Shown: positions 15,554 through 24,464, counted from the first letter of the stretch. The stretch is 64,000 nucleotides of DNA from CAYFWF01 sp964346815 (GCA_964346815.1 CAYFWF010000024.1:1-64000); one strand, 5' to 3'. Notes: generated by a model not told the origin, from the sequence alone. Made by a program: numbers and translations.

Positions 15554-17374
15554 TCACTGATTTTTGGGTGTCACCCATAGTTGTTGACCTGGATAGATCT
15601 TAGATCTTGTGCTGAGTCCATTCAGAGCGAGCAAAGCATTGAGGTTCATTCCGTATTCCACTGCGATTTTATAGGGGGTATCTCCAGATTTTACGGTATA
15701 CAGTTCAGCCCCTTCAGGAGTGCCGGACTGTATCACCAGTTTTTGTCCGACACTCAGCAAGCTGCTTTGGAGGCTATTCAGCCTCTTGATCTCTTGAACT
15801 GTTGTATTGAAGGATTTCGCTATAACATAGAGATTATCCCCTTTTTTTACAACGTAGACGAGCTTTTCTCCTTCTTTTGTGAGGTTCCTAGGGCGATAGG
15901 AGGTATAGCTTTGTCCTCGAACCGGAATTTTTAGCCTTTGGCCTGTACGGATCAAATAGTTTCTTCCCAAACGATTCGCCCTGGCTATGGCTGAGACAGA
16001 AGTCCCGTATCGTCGAGCGATTACAGAGACTGATTCACCTCTTCGGACATAATGATATCTATAAGTCGCTTCAGGAGGGATGTATCGAGGAATTTGTTCC
16101 AGGGAAGCCAACACTTTTTCACCATATCCAGGGGAGACTCTGAGTGTGTATGCACTGTCAGGAGTGGACTTATTTCTGAGTTCTGGATTGAGAAGGTCAA
16201 GTGTTTCGCTGCTTAAGTTCAGAGTGCTGGAAAGGACAGAGAGTTTGATAGGCCTGTTGATTCGAACCGTCTCGTATTTGAGGGGAGGATCGGGCTCAGG
16301 AAGGTTAAATCCATATTTCTCGGGATCGTTGATGATCAGGAGAGTTGCGATGAAGCGCGGAACGAAGCGGGATGTTTCTCTTGGAAGCATCAGATAGAGA
16401 TCCCAGAAGTTGTCCATATATTCCGATCTTTGAGAACGGATGACTCTCTGGACTCTGACCTCGCCGCAGTTGTAGGCGGCCAGGGCTGTTGTCCAGTCGC
16501 CGAACATAGAGTGGAGTTGAGAGAGGTATTGGATTGCAGCATCCGTTGCCTTTTCAAAATCCATGCGTTCATCGATCCAACGGTCTCTTTTTAAGCCAAA
16601 CAGATATCCAGTAGAGGCAATGAACTGCCAGAGACCGAGAGCTCTGGCGCGCGAAAAGGCATTGACCTTGAACCAGCTTTCGATCATCGGCATCCACGAG
16701 AGTTGTTCTGGCAGTCCCGCTTCCTTCATCTTTGACCGGATCATGTCCATATACCTTCCTGAACGCCGGTAGGCTTCCTCAAAATACTTTCTCTCTGTGG
16801 TTTGAAAGCTCTTGATTTCTTTCAAGACGTGTTCGTTTTCGGTAAGAGGAATGGTTAGGCTGTTTCCGTTTATTGCAGTCACACGTGAGGCATATATTTC
16901 TTGGATTCTTCGGGCAATAAGTAGACGGAGATCATTCTTTTCTTGGATAAGAAGAGAATCTTGAGGAAGTTCAAGCTTCAAAAGGATGGCGTAGGATGCG
17001 TCAAGAGCAGCCAGAGCGGTATCTATATCACCTCTATCCAAAGCCAGGCGTGCATCCTGATAGGCATCGAACGCCTCTTGGAGCAGTGCGGATGGTTCAT
17101 TCTGTTCTTCTGCGAACAGTTCCTCCTCAACTGGCATTTGCTCCATGGATTGTCCTGTTTTTTCTTCGAGAGGTTTGTTTTCTTCATCCGGCTCGAGTAC
17201 GGACGTTTCCTCTTCAAGCATGTCCGCAAGAAGGGATTCATCTTCTTTTTGTTGCGTTTGATCTTGGGGGATCTCGGTTGACGGTGGAGGACTTGAAGAG
17301 CAGTTCCAGATATTAAGAGAAGCAAAGACGAAGAGTACGGCAAAGAATAGAAAGGTTGGCTTTTTCATTTTCAT
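15554..17374 (-). CDS. MltD-like lytic transglycosylase with three LysM domains
   Basis: A cell-envelope murein hydrolase that would cleave glycan strands to 1,6-anhydro ends. The N-terminus is a hydrophobic signal ending at C25, probably lipid-modified although the box (IWNC) is weak because Asn precedes the Cys. An acidic linker (30-95) and a short helical region follow. The SLT catalytic domain spans about 190-320 with the expected glutamate at E232 (PMIESWF) and the ALGLWQF and AAYNCG motifs. Three LysM peptidoglycan-binding domains sit at about 440-485, 505-549 and 557-602. The layout matches MltD. It is transcribed toward rplQ and follows galE on the same strand. Confidence 0.93.
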   Translation of the reverse strand: MKMKKPTFLFFAVLFVFASLNIWNCSSSPPPSTEIPQDQTQQKEDESLLADMLEEETSVLEPDEENKPLEEKTGQSMEQMPVEEELFAEEQNEPSALLQEAFDAYQDARLALDRGDIDTALAALDASYAILLKLELPQDSLLIQEKNDLRLLIARRIQEIYASRVTAINGNSLTIPLTENEHVLKEIKSFQTTERKYFEEAYRRSGRYMDMIRSKMKEAGLPEQLSWMPMIESWFKVNAFSRARALGLWQFIASTGYLFGLKRDRWIDERMDFEKATDAAIQYLSQLHSMFGDWTTALAAYNCGEVRVQRVIRSQRSEYMDNFWDLYLMLPRETSRFVPRFIATLLIINDPEKYGFNLPEPDPPLKYETVRINRPIKLSVLSSTLNLSSETLDLLNPELRNKSTPDSAYTLRVSPGYGEKVLASLEQIPRYIPPEATYRYHYVRRGESVSVIARRYGTSVSAIARANRLGRNYLIRTGQRLKIPVRGQSYTSYRPRNLTKEGEKLVYVVKKGDNLYVIAKSFNTTVQEIKRLNSLQSSLLSVGQKLVIQSGTPEGAELYTVKSGDTPYKIAVEYGMNLNALLALNGLSTRSKIYPGQQLWVTPKNQ

Positions 17375-17412
17375 GGACTTCCTGAAAAGGTCAATTTATA
17401 CCACTTGTTCTC

Positions 17413-17571
17413 CTATTGAGTCAACTCAATAAGATAATTTAGTCGGCTCTCTTCCATTTTTTTGGCATGGCTTTCAAGATTATCTGTGCAATCAAGTATA
17501 TCCTCTGCTTTGGTGAAGATCCTTGACGCCATTCCCTCATCGCTCTTCTCAGCGGCTGGCTGACTACGCAT
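17413..17571 (-). CDS. Possible small protein, 52 residues, unknown function
   Basis: An ATG frame of 52 codons lies in the only gap between galE and the transglycosylase, starting 20 bases after galE stops. The predicted product is charged and helical with one cysteine (begins MRSQPAAEKSDEGMAS, ends NYLIELTQ). A weak ribosome site (TAGGGAT) precedes it. I recognise no family. It could be a real small gene of the same transcript or chance; tight placement is the main support. Confidence 0.35.
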   Translation of the reverse strand: MRSQPAAEKSDEGMASRIFTKAEDILDCTDNLESHAKKMEESRLNYLIELTQ

Positions 17572-17591
17572 GTTTATCCCTAACTGGAATT

Positions 17592-18569
17592 TTAGATTTT
17601 CGCATTTTTCTTATGCCAATTCCAGGCGGTTTCGATGATCGTCTCTAAATCAGAGTATTGCAGATCCCAATCTAGAATCTGTTCTGCTTTTTCGTTCGAG
17701 GACAAGAGGACGGCCACATCTCCCTTTCTTTGTGGCTTGGGCGTATAATCGATCTTTTGCCCCGTTATCTGCTCTATCATTTGAATAACTTCAAGGACCG
17801 AGTATCCTTTGTTCGCACCCAGATTGATGAACTCGCTCTCTGACAGCTTGAAGAGTTTCCTGAGAGCCAGGACATGAGCTTTGGCCAAATCCGTAACATG
17901 GATGAAATCTCGAATTGCGGTGCCATCAGGCGTTGGGAAGTCTGTTCCATAGAGATCAAAATGGTTTTTTTCCCCAAGAAGGTAAAGAAGTACATTGGGA
18001 ATCAGGTGGGTTTCTGGCTCGTGCATTTCCCCTAGCTGGCCCTCGGGATCTGCTCCAGCGGCATTGAAGTACCGGAGAGATATAAATTTCAGGCCGTAGG
18101 CACGATCATAATCCTGGAGTATTTTTTCGACGAAATATTTTGTCCAGCCATAAGGATTACAGGGGTCCAATCGATGAGATTCAGGAATTGGCACGCATTC
18201 GGGGACTCCATAAACGGCGGCACTCGAGGAGAAAATGAATCTCTTCACTTCAGCCTGAAGCATAGCTTGAAGGAGATTCAGGCTGGTGATAAGATTATGT
18301 CTGTAATATCTTTGAGGATCTGTATAGGATTCTCCTACCTGGATAAGGGAAGCAAAATGGATAACTCCATCGATATGGTAAGAATGGAAGACCTTTTCCA
18401 GAAGTTCCTTATCCATCAAATCCCCTTCCACGACCTTGCCTCCGGCCACCAATTCTCTCCTCCCTGAGGAAAAATTATCATAAATGATGACTTCAGCCCC
18501 CTCTTGAATGAGTTGTTTGACCGTATGGGAACCGATATAGCCAGCCCCTCCTGCAACCAGTATTCTCAT
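17592..18569 (-). CDS. galE: UDP-glucose 4-epimerase
   Basis: Interconverts UDP-glucose and UDP-galactose, feeding surface polysaccharide or galactose metabolism. It is an extended short-chain dehydrogenase: NAD-binding GGAGYIGSHT at residues 7-16, the catalytic serine in FSSSAAVYG, the YxxxK pair in YGWTKYFVEK, and the GalE-specific YFNAAGADPEGQLGE and DGTAIRDFIHV segments. 325 residues, full length. Starts in a 4-base overlap with the upstream nucleotidyltransferase gene. Confidence 0.95.
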   Translation of the reverse strand: MRILVAGGAGYIGSHTVKQLIQEGAEVIIYDNFSSGRRELVAGGKVVEGDLMDKELLEKVFHSYHIDGVIHFASLIQVGESYTDPQRYYRHNLITSLNLLQAMLQAEVKRFIFSSSAAVYGVPECVPIPESHRLDPCNPYGWTKYFVEKILQDYDRAYGLKFISLRYFNAAGADPEGQLGEMHEPETHLIPNVLLYLLGEKNHFDLYGTDFPTPDGTAIRDFIHVTDLAKAHVLALRKLFKLSESEFINLGANKGYSVLEVIQMIEQITGQKIDYTPKPQRKGDVAVLLSSNEKAEQILDWDLQYSDLETIIETAWNWHKKNAKI

Positions 18570-20002
18570 AACTTCACCTTTTTGACCAATTCTTTGGCCT
18601 TTTTTAAGCCTGATTCTCTCGTGGCGAACTCGTTATCTAACTGCATCTTATAGAGTTTTTTCAGCAGTTTTCCCATATCTGGCCCAGGAGAAACTCCCAT
18701 TTTAATCAAATCTCTCCCCATAATAAGGGGTTTTATCGTTTCTTTGGAGACATTTAGCTCCTCAAATTTTTTTAACAGCCACCTCCCTTCTTGGTCCAAT
18801 CCCCGGACAGGTTTATCTGAACGCCCGGCTCGGTCTGCCGCGTCGAGATAGACCATGAGCTCTATTTCTCCTTCGACATCAGCAGCCAAGCGGTTAAAGG
18901 CTTTTTTTGTGACGACATCCCGGTTTTGCCACAATTCGGAAGCCCTATGGTGACATCTGATCAACAGGGGAATCATTTTTCTGAGATTGTAACCATTCCA
19001 ACTGAAGATTTTTAGACGATCGAGTGTTTTTTTGACGATTTTTGAACTGGCGATGTCGTGTCCATTGTTGGTGATAACCATTCTTCCCCGTTTGAACTCC
19101 CATTGAGCTGTCTCGGGCTTCCCGACATCGTGGAAGAGAGCGGCAAGAACGAGGGTGAGCATCCTTGGCTCGGTCAGGCGGAAATGAATGGCAAGTCTTC
19201 GAGACTGATCTACTGTAATGAGGGTATGTGCCCACACCGTGTGATGTCCGTAGGGATCTTTTTCGGGGTGGAAAGCAGAATCTTGGATGGTGAGGGTGAG
19301 CGTGTAGAGTTCGGGAAAGAGCTGACGCAGGGCTCCGAGTTTGAACAGCTCTTCCAGTCCACGCGAGGGCTGAGGGGAATGGAGAAGGATCTTGAAGATT
19401 TCTTCGTTTACCCTCTCCATGCTTAAGCCGCTCAAATCTATGGCTTTGGAGATCTCATAGATCTCTGGATCTGCCGAAAATTCAAGTACAGATGCAAACC
19501 GTGCAGCACGTATGACACGAAGAGGATCTTCTGGAAAAGCCTGACGATTGATCAGCCTAATTTTTTTTGCTCTGATATCTTTCTGACCTTTGAAGGGATC
19601 GAATACCTTGCCGTCCGAAAGCCGGACAGCGATGCTGTTGCACCTGAAGTCTCTTCTCTCCAGATCTTTTTCAAGTGGAAGGTCTGGGTCTGTCGAGATC
19701 ATGAAATCCCTATGTTTGCGGATTTTCGACTGTTTGGGTCTATCTTCTCTGGGGAGAGCGATGTCATATGTTTTTCCTTCGCTTGTGAATTTGATAACAC
19801 CGAAGCTTTTTCCTACGATGTCGACTTTCCCATAGGGCTCGAGCTTTTTTATGATCTCCTCAACGGAATGATGAGTGATCAGAATATCCACGTCTTCTGA
19901 TGGATCCCCTCGGATGACGTCCCTTACAAAGCCCCCAACAGCATACACGTCCTGAGCGAATAAGCGAACAAAGAAGGCTTTTTTCTTAAAATCAAAGTTC
20001 AT
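18566..20002 (-). CDS. CCA-adding-type tRNA nucleotidyltransferase with HD domain
   Basis: A class II nucleotidyltransferase of the CCA-adding / poly(A) polymerase family. The catalytic head has GG at 23-24 and the metal-binding DVD at 37-39, followed by RRDFRCNSIAV and the RNA-binding RVIRAARFASVL segment. An HD phosphohydrolase domain lies in the second half (ALFHDVGKPETAQ). The combination of head, neck and HD is typical of Cca enzymes that repair tRNA 3' ends, though A-adding, CC-adding and poly(A) enzymes cannot be told apart here. It overlaps galE by 4 bases. Confidence 0.88.
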   Translation of the reverse strand: MNFDFKKKAFFVRLFAQDVYAVGGFVRDVIRGDPSEDVDILITHHSVEEIIKKLEPYGKVDIVGKSFGVIKFTSEGKTYDIALPREDRPKQSKIRKHRDFMISTDPDLPLEKDLERRDFRCNSIAVRLSDGKVFDPFKGQKDIRAKKIRLINRQAFPEDPLRVIRAARFASVLEFSADPEIYEISKAIDLSGLSMERVNEEIFKILLHSPQPSRGLEELFKLGALRQLFPELYTLTLTIQDSAFHPEKDPYGHHTVWAHTLITVDQSRRLAIHFRLTEPRMLTLVLAALFHDVGKPETAQWEFKRGRMVITNNGHDIASSKIVKKTLDRLKIFSWNGYNLRKMIPLLIRCHHRASELWQNRDVVTKKAFNRLAADVEGEIELMVYLDAADRAGRSDKPVRGLDQEGRWLLKKFEELNVSKETIKPLIMGRDLIKMGVSPGPDMGKLLKKLYKMQLDNEFATRESGLKKAKELVKKVKL

Positions 20003-20128
20003 GGTTTCCGGCTCTTTTCGATTTCATAGAATGGAATCTTCGTTGTTTCTCTATTGTGCTCATTTTGAAAATGTCAGTGAAATTTTACAAAAAATATGAA
20101 AGTTATGAAAGCCTGGAGTCATATTAAC

Positions 20129-20157
20129 TTGAGCTCTTTACCGCAATGGTGTATCCT
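20129..20157 (+). promoter_or_regulatory. Sigma-70-type promoter for the LEA-type gene
   Basis: TTGAGC and TATCCT are separated by 17 bases. Transcription would start near 20165, leaving a 22-base leader that contains the AGGAG ribosome site. It also fixes the ATG at 20187 as start, because an upstream in-frame ATG at 20160 would precede the transcript. Confidence 0.45.
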
Positions 20158-20186
20158 AAATGCTCGATATTGAGAGGAGCCAAAGA

Positions 20187-21032
20187 ATGAGAAATAAAAT
20201 CTGTTTATTCGCAGTTCTTCTTGTTGCATCTGCACAATTTTCTATTTCGGCCTCCGTCGACAGTGACTTAAAAATTGAATTGAAGGAGAGAAGGATCAAG
20301 GACTTGACCTTGGAGGGACTCACTCTTGTTTTTTATGTGAATATTTCCAATTCCTCCTCCAAGGCCTATCATCTTTCCCGCTACGATTACCGCTTTCTCG
20401 TTAACCATAAGGATTATATTCAGCTTCAGACGAATTTGGAGGAGGGACTCAGGATAGAGGCGAAAAATGAGATTCTTGTCGCCTTTCCCGTGAAGATCAC
20501 ATATGAGCATCTTTTCCGGGCAATCCCGGAAATAAAGGATGAGGGACATCCTGTTTGCAGCCTCGTGGGTTGGGCGTGGTTCAGTGATGGACGCAGAGAG
20601 AGAGGAAAACTCGCCCTCGCTTTTACTGGTGAATTCCCGATCTTTTGGAAGCCCGAGATAGACTGGATCGACATCCAAGTCAATACGCTCACCATCGGGG
20701 GTGCTGACATTGACTTTAGAGTTAAATTCATGAACAAGAATGATTTCGAACTACTGGTTGACAGGATTAGCTACAATCTAATTCTAAGTGGGCATTCCTT
20801 AGGCCAGGGGAATATAAGCGGTGATAAAAATATCGAAAAACGAGGAGAGAAAATCTTCGCTCTTCCTTTCCTTCTGAATTTTTTTGATGTGGGAAAGGAA
20901 GTCTACGACATCCTCAAACAATCTTCCGCACAGTGTACATTTTCTGGAGAAGTAAAGATACAGACCATATGGGGACGCTTGACCATTCCCTACCAGAAGC
21001 AAGGAGCGGTATCCATCAATAGGACCACATGA
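20187..21032 (+). CDS. Secreted protein with two LEA14/WHy-like domains
   Basis: The product has a cleavable signal (MRNKICLFAVLLVASAQFSISA) and then two beta-sandwich repeats, about residues 28-150 and 160-275, that resemble LEA type 2 (WHy) domains: each opens with an amphipathic strand followed by hydrophobic strands containing asparagine-rich turns (VNISNSSSKAYHLSRYDYRF; VKFMNKNDFELLVDRISYNL). Such domains occur in periplasmic or stress-related proteins with no assigned enzyme activity. The start at 20187 has GAGAGGAG upstream. The assignment rests on pattern rather than strong motifs. Confidence 0.65.
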   Translation: MRNKICLFAVLLVASAQFSISASVDSDLKIELKERRIKDLTLEGLTLVFYVNISNSSSKAYHLSRYDYRFLVNHKDYIQLQTNLEEGLRIEAKNEILVAFPVKITYEHLFRAIPEIKDEGHPVCSLVGWAWFSDGRRERGKLALAFTGEFPIFWKPEIDWIDIQVNTLTIGGADIDFRVKFMNKNDFELLVDRISYNLILSGHSLGQGNISGDKNIEKRGEKIFALPFLLNFFDVGKEVYDILKQSSAQCTFSGEVKIQTIWGRLTIPYQKQGAVSINRTT

Positions 21033-21057
21033 TTGCTGAGTCTTTGGAAGGGAGTGT

Positions 21058-21939
21058 GTGGAACAGGTGGCGGCTCAACCTCGACCAAAAATAAGTATTA
21101 TCATTCCGACCTATAATCGCGCAGCCTTCCTAAAAGAGGCCATTCAGTCGGTTATCGATCAAGATTATTTCGAAAGGGCGACTCGTGCGCATCCTTTTGA
21201 GCTTTGGGTGGTCGACGATGGGTCCACTGATCAAACCAAAGAAATTGTCAGATCCTTTGGGAGGAAGGTCAAATATTCTTACCAGGAACACAAGGGGATC
21301 AGTGCAGCCCGGAATAAGGGTCTTGGGATTTCATCGGGAGATTTTATCGCTTATCTGGATTCTGATGATTTATGGCTGAAAAATAAGATGAGAACCCAGA
21401 TGAGCTACATGGAAGCTTATCCCAGGGCCGCGGTCTGTTATACCGAAGAAATCTGGATTCGAAACGGCGTATGTGTCAATCCCAGGAAGAAGCATAAAAA
21501 ATATTCAGGTTGGATATTCAATAGAGTTTTGCCGCTCTGCTTGCTGAGCCTTTCTTCTGCGCTTTTCCGGAGAGAGGTTTTCAAAACCGTTGGATATTTT
21601 GATGAAAAGTTACCAGCTTGCGAGGACTATGACCTCGGTATTCGGACGGCTTTTCACTATCCGATCCATCTGATCGAGCAGCCGCTGATCATCAAGCGCG
21701 GGGGGCATGCCGATCAATTATCGAAAAGATATTGGGGAATGGACAGGTTCCGCATTTATGCTTTGGAGAAAGCTCTTGGACTGGAACTGACTCCAGAGCA
21801 GAGAAGAAACGTCAAGAAGGAACTGGTGAAGAAATGTCAGATATTGGCTAATGGATTTAAAAAGCGAAACAAAGATGAGGAACTTCGGAAATATCTCTCG
21901 CTTATCGATAAATACAGACTGAAGGAGGAGGAAGAATGA
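21058..21939 (+). CDS. Family 2 glycosyltransferase
   Basis: A GT-A fold inverting glycosyltransferase that would move a sugar from a nucleotide donor to a surface glycan or lipid. Signature residues are IIIPTYNRA near the start, DDGSTD at 53-58, GISAARNKGL, and the metal-binding DSDD at 101-104. The rest includes an acceptor-side ACEDYDLGIR motif. GTG start with GGAAGGGAG just upstream. The end overlaps the nitroreductase by 4 bases. Acceptor unknown; galE nearby points to a polysaccharide role only weakly. Confidence 0.88.
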   Translation: MEQVAAQPRPKISIIIPTYNRAAFLKEAIQSVIDQDYFERATRAHPFELWVVDDGSTDQTKEIVRSFGRKVKYSYQEHKGISAARNKGLGISSGDFIAYLDSDDLWLKNKMRTQMSYMEAYPRAAVCYTEEIWIRNGVCVNPRKKHKKYSGWIFNRVLPLCLLSLSSALFRREVFKTVGYFDEKLPACEDYDLGIRTAFHYPIHLIEQPLIIKRGGHADQLSKRYWGMDRFRIYALEKALGLELTPEQRRNVKKELVKKCQILANGFKKRNKDEELRKYLSLIDKYRLKEEEE

Positions 21940-22451
21940 GCATTTTAAAAGCCATAAAAGAGAGGAGAAGCGTACGCAGTTACAGACAAGATCCTGTCCC
22001 GCAGGATGTGCTCTTACGTGTTTTAGAAGCTGTGCGTCAGTCACCGTCGGGAAAGAACCTTCAGCCGTGGAAATTCATCCTCGTGAGAAACCCCTCTTTG
22101 AAACAGCGAATAGCAGAAGCTTCGAACGGGCAGTTTTTTATGGCTGAGGCTCCCCTTATTGTGGTGGCGTGTGGGTATCCTGATAAATGTTATTCTCGCA
22201 TGGGAAACTACATGAAGTCTTGGCCCGTGGATGTGGCTGTGGCTATGGAGCATCTTATTCTGCAGGCACAAGAGGAAGGGTTGGGAACTTGTTGGATCGG
22301 TGCGTTTGAAGAAAAGGATGTTAAGTCCATTTTGAACATACCCGATGACGTAAGGGTATTAGCCCTGACGCCCCTTGGATTTCCGGCTGAGACCCCCTTA
22401 TCGAGAGGCAGAAAAAATCTTGAAGAGATCGTTTCCTACGATGCGTTCTGA
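21936..22451 (+). CDS. Nitroreductase-family FMN oxidoreductase
   Basis: A small NfsB/NfnB-type flavoprotein that would use NAD(P)H to reduce an unknown acceptor. It begins with the family motif AIKERRSVRSY and SPSGKNLQPWKF (FMN phosphate binding) and has GLGTCWIGAFEE near residue 110. At 171 residues it is in the short range of the family. It is translationally coupled to the glycosyltransferase, but the functional link is unclear. A weak hairpin with a T-rich flank lies at 22472-22500 and may end the transcript. Confidence 0.87.
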   Translation: MSILKAIKERRSVRSYRQDPVPQDVLLRVLEAVRQSPSGKNLQPWKFILVRNPSLKQRIAEASNGQFFMAEAPLIVVACGYPDKCYSRMGNYMKSWPVDVAVAMEHLILQAQEEGLGTCWIGAFEEKDVKSILNIPDDVRVLALTPLGFPAETPLSRGRKNLEEIVSYDAF

Positions 22452-22535
22452 CAAAATCTTCAGCGCGATTCTCTCGTGGTGATTCGAGAAATATTTTCCT
22501 TTGCACTGGAAATGCTTATTCCTGTATTTCTTAGA

Positions 22536-22564
22536 TTGACCCAGGCGAAGTGTAATTTTATAAT
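22536..22564 (+). promoter_or_regulatory. Strong sigma-70-type promoter for thi4
   Basis: TTGACC and a perfect TATAAT are separated by 17 bases; transcription would begin near 22571. The leader of about 34 bases is too short for a TPP riboswitch and none is seen, so the gene is probably not under riboswitch control. Confidence 0.7.
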
Positions 22565-22604
22565 GATGTCTGTTCTTTCAAGGAATTTTGTAAAGGGGTA
22601 GAGA

Positions 22605-23402
22605 ATGCTGGATGATGTTGAGATTTCAAGAGCAATAATCGAAAGCTATTTTCAGGACCTCCTCAGCCATCTTGAATCGGACGTAATCATCTGCGGAGCG
22701 GGACCTTCCGGGCTGAGCGCGGCTTATTTCTTAGCCAAATGGGGATATAAGGTAGTGGTTTACGAAAAGGCTCTCCGTCCCGGGGGCGGGTTGCCCGGCG
22801 GCGGGATGATGTTCAACAGGATTGTCATCCAGGAGGAATGCAAATCTCTTCTCGAAGAATGGGGGATCGAGGCGGTTCGTTACAGAAAAAATTATTATGT
22901 GGCCTCTTCATTGGAAACACTGGGAGTCCTGTTGAGTCAAGCGATTAAAAAAGGGGCCCAGATCTTCAACTCTATTGCAGCAGAGGATGTGGTGATCTAC
23001 GATGAGAAAATCCGAGGTGTAGTGATCAACTGGGCTGCTGCTGAGGCCGCTCATCTGCACGTCGACCCCCTAACAGCCAGAAGCTCCTTCGTTGTGGATG
23101 CCACAGGACACGCCGCCGAAATTGCACGAGTGGTGAGCGAGAAGTCAGGAGCAAAGCTTTCCACTCCCGATGGAAGAATCGTGGGGGAGCGTCCGATGTG
23201 GGCAGAAAAAGGAGAGATGGCCCTTCTCGAGAACACCAGGGAGATATTTCCCAATTTATATGTTTGCGGTATGGCAGCCAACGCGGTTTTTGGCGGACCG
23301 AGAATGGGCCCGATTTTCGGCGGAATGCTCCTTTCAGGACAAAAAGTCGCACATTTTGTTGGGGAGAGGCTCCGTCAGAAAGCATATCCGAAACCCCGTT
23401 AG
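22605..23402 (+). CDS. thi4: Thi4-family thiazole synthase, probably sulfide-dependent
   Basis: A Thi4-type enzyme that makes the thiazole phosphate half of thiamin from NAD and glycine. FAD/NAD-fold motifs: CGAGPSGLSAAY at 30-41, then RPGGGLPGGGMM, VDATGHAAE and GPRMGPIFGGM. Eukaryotic Thi4 is a suicide enzyme that donates sulfur from a cysteine. Here the matching region reads HLHVDPLT with H152 and no cysteine, as in archaeal Thi4 that take free sulfide catalytically; the residue assignment is from memory of the family. This fits an anaerobic, sulfidic habitat. Single gene behind a strong promoter; no other thi genes in the window. Confidence 0.88.
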   Translation: MLDDVEISRAIIESYFQDLLSHLESDVIICGAGPSGLSAAYFLAKWGYKVVVYEKALRPGGGLPGGGMMFNRIVIQEECKSLLEEWGIEAVRYRKNYYVASSLETLGVLLSQAIKKGAQIFNSIAAEDVVIYDEKIRGVVINWAAAEAAHLHVDPLTARSSFVVDATGHAAEIARVVSEKSGAKLSTPDGRIVGERPMWAEKGEMALLENTREIFPNLYVCGMAANAVFGGPRMGPIFGGMLLSGQKVAHFVGERLRQKAYPKPR

Positions 23403-23560
23403 GGTAACAGTCAGGTTCACCGATTCGCACGGATTTTCCCAGCACCTCGTTTATTAACCGGATTCATGTGCCATTGCAAGAGGTGAAACGATATGGCGAT
23501 CTCCGAAATCGTCATACACATAGAGTGTTTACGACCCGATAAATATGGCTGAAAATGAAA

Positions 23561-23582
23561 AGCTCCGTCTCGAGACGGAGCT
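23561..23582 (-). terminator. Perfect palindromic hairpin, likely terminator of the OMP gene
   Basis: Eleven bases (AGCTCCGTCTC) are followed directly by their exact reverse complement. Read on the minus strand, the hairpin is followed by CTTTTCATTTTC, a T-rich run fitting intrinsic termination of the outer-membrane protein gene. On the plus strand no T-run follows. Confidence 0.5.
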
Positions 23583-23600
23583 GTCATAGAGATCGAATGA

Positions 23601-23621
23601 TTGACTCTTTCCGAGAGTCAA
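23601..23621 (-). terminator. Second hairpin behind the OMP gene
   Basis: TTGACTCT pairs with AGAGTCAA across a 5-base loop, 17 bases after the OMP stop codon. No T-run follows on either strand, so it may be an mRNA 3' stabiliser working with the palindrome at 23561 rather than a terminator by itself. Confidence 0.35.
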
Positions 23622-23637
23622 GAATCTGGACTGTTGG

Positions 23638-24414
23638 TCAGAACCAGTAGTTGAGCCCCACAGAAATCTGGTAGCTGCTGAGATCAAAAGGTTCGAAGCC
23701 AAGAAATCCGGAATATGGATCGTCTTCCGAAAATTTTCCTTTTGCGGAATTATATTTGAACTCTGCTTCGAAGCTGATCCTGTTTGCTACGGGTATCATG
23801 ATTCCACCGAAGGCATGATAACCCACCTTCAAATTGTTTTCATCCCTGATATTGGCAGGGTAGATAGGGTAAATAGGATCGACTATGATCTCTTCATCTT
23901 CGTAGTAGTAACTGTCATCTTCAAAATCGATAATATCCCCATAAAGCCTGACACTCCAGATATAGAGTCCAACGCCTCCCCCTATGTACGGGATAAATTT
24001 GTTACCTCTTCCCAATGGGGCAATTTTCAGAGAAAGTTGGATGGGAGTTATGGATACACTGAAGGTATGCGAAGGGTCAAAATCTCCTTCGAATTCCTCA
24101 ATAGGAAATGCGAAATCTCCTTCGAAGAATTCATATCCTACGTACTCTTCATAATACCCGAGTTTATTTTTGGAATATCCCTCCACATTCAGGACCACAC
24201 TGAGTTGGTTGCTGAAGAAATACTCATAGCCAAATCCAAAACTCGAGGCCTGATAGTTGGATTTTGTAAGGCTCATGTTGTAAAACTCATCCTGCCAGAG
24301 ATCGCTCTCGGCTCGGGGAAAAAAATAGCCCACTTTGAAAGTGACAACATCAGAGAATATAAAACCGGGAACCAAAACAAGGACCGCTGTCAAGAGAATC
24401 GATATTTTTTTCAT
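23638..24414 (-). CDS. Predicted outer-membrane beta-barrel protein (OmpA/OmpW-like porin fold)
   Basis: A 258-residue exported protein. The signal peptide MKKISILLTAVLVLVPGFIFS is followed by alternating hydrophobic strands, Gly/Tyr-rich turns (GFGYEYFF, PYIGGGVGLYIW) and a C-terminal aromatic strand ending in Phe (ISVGLNYWF), the usual BAM recognition end. A loop near the middle is very acidic and Tyr-rich (EDDSYYYEDEEI), possibly cation-binding. The start is set by GAGGTGA 5 bases before the ATG; a start 10 codons upstream has no such site. Function unknown; it supports a diderm envelope. Confidence 0.8.
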   Translation of the reverse strand: MKKISILLTAVLVLVPGFIFSDVVTFKVGYFFPRAESDLWQDEFYNMSLTKSNYQASSFGFGYEYFFSNQLSVVLNVEGYSKNKLGYYEEYVGYEFFEGDFAFPIEEFEGDFDPSHTFSVSITPIQLSLKIAPLGRGNKFIPYIGGGVGLYIWSVRLYGDIIDFEDDSYYYEDEEIIVDPIYPIYPANIRDENNLKVGYHAFGGIMIPVANRISFEAEFKYNSAKGKFSEDDPYSGFLGFEPFDLSSYQISVGLNYWF

Positions 24415-24455
24415 TTTTATCACCTCTGTCTCGAATATAAGCAAAATCTATGCCA

Positions 24456-24464
24456 ATTATAACA
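24456..24464 (-). promoter_or_regulatory. Extended -10 promoter for the OMP gene
   Basis: On the minus strand the sequence reads TGTTATAAT, a perfect -10 box with an extended TGn element. No good -35 box is found at 16-18 bases, as is common for extended -10 promoters. Confidence 0.45.

Noticed and set aside
22452..22604. Possible TPP riboswitch before thi4
   Set aside because: None of the conserved riboswitch elements (such as CUGAGA) is seen and the predicted leader is only about 34 bases.
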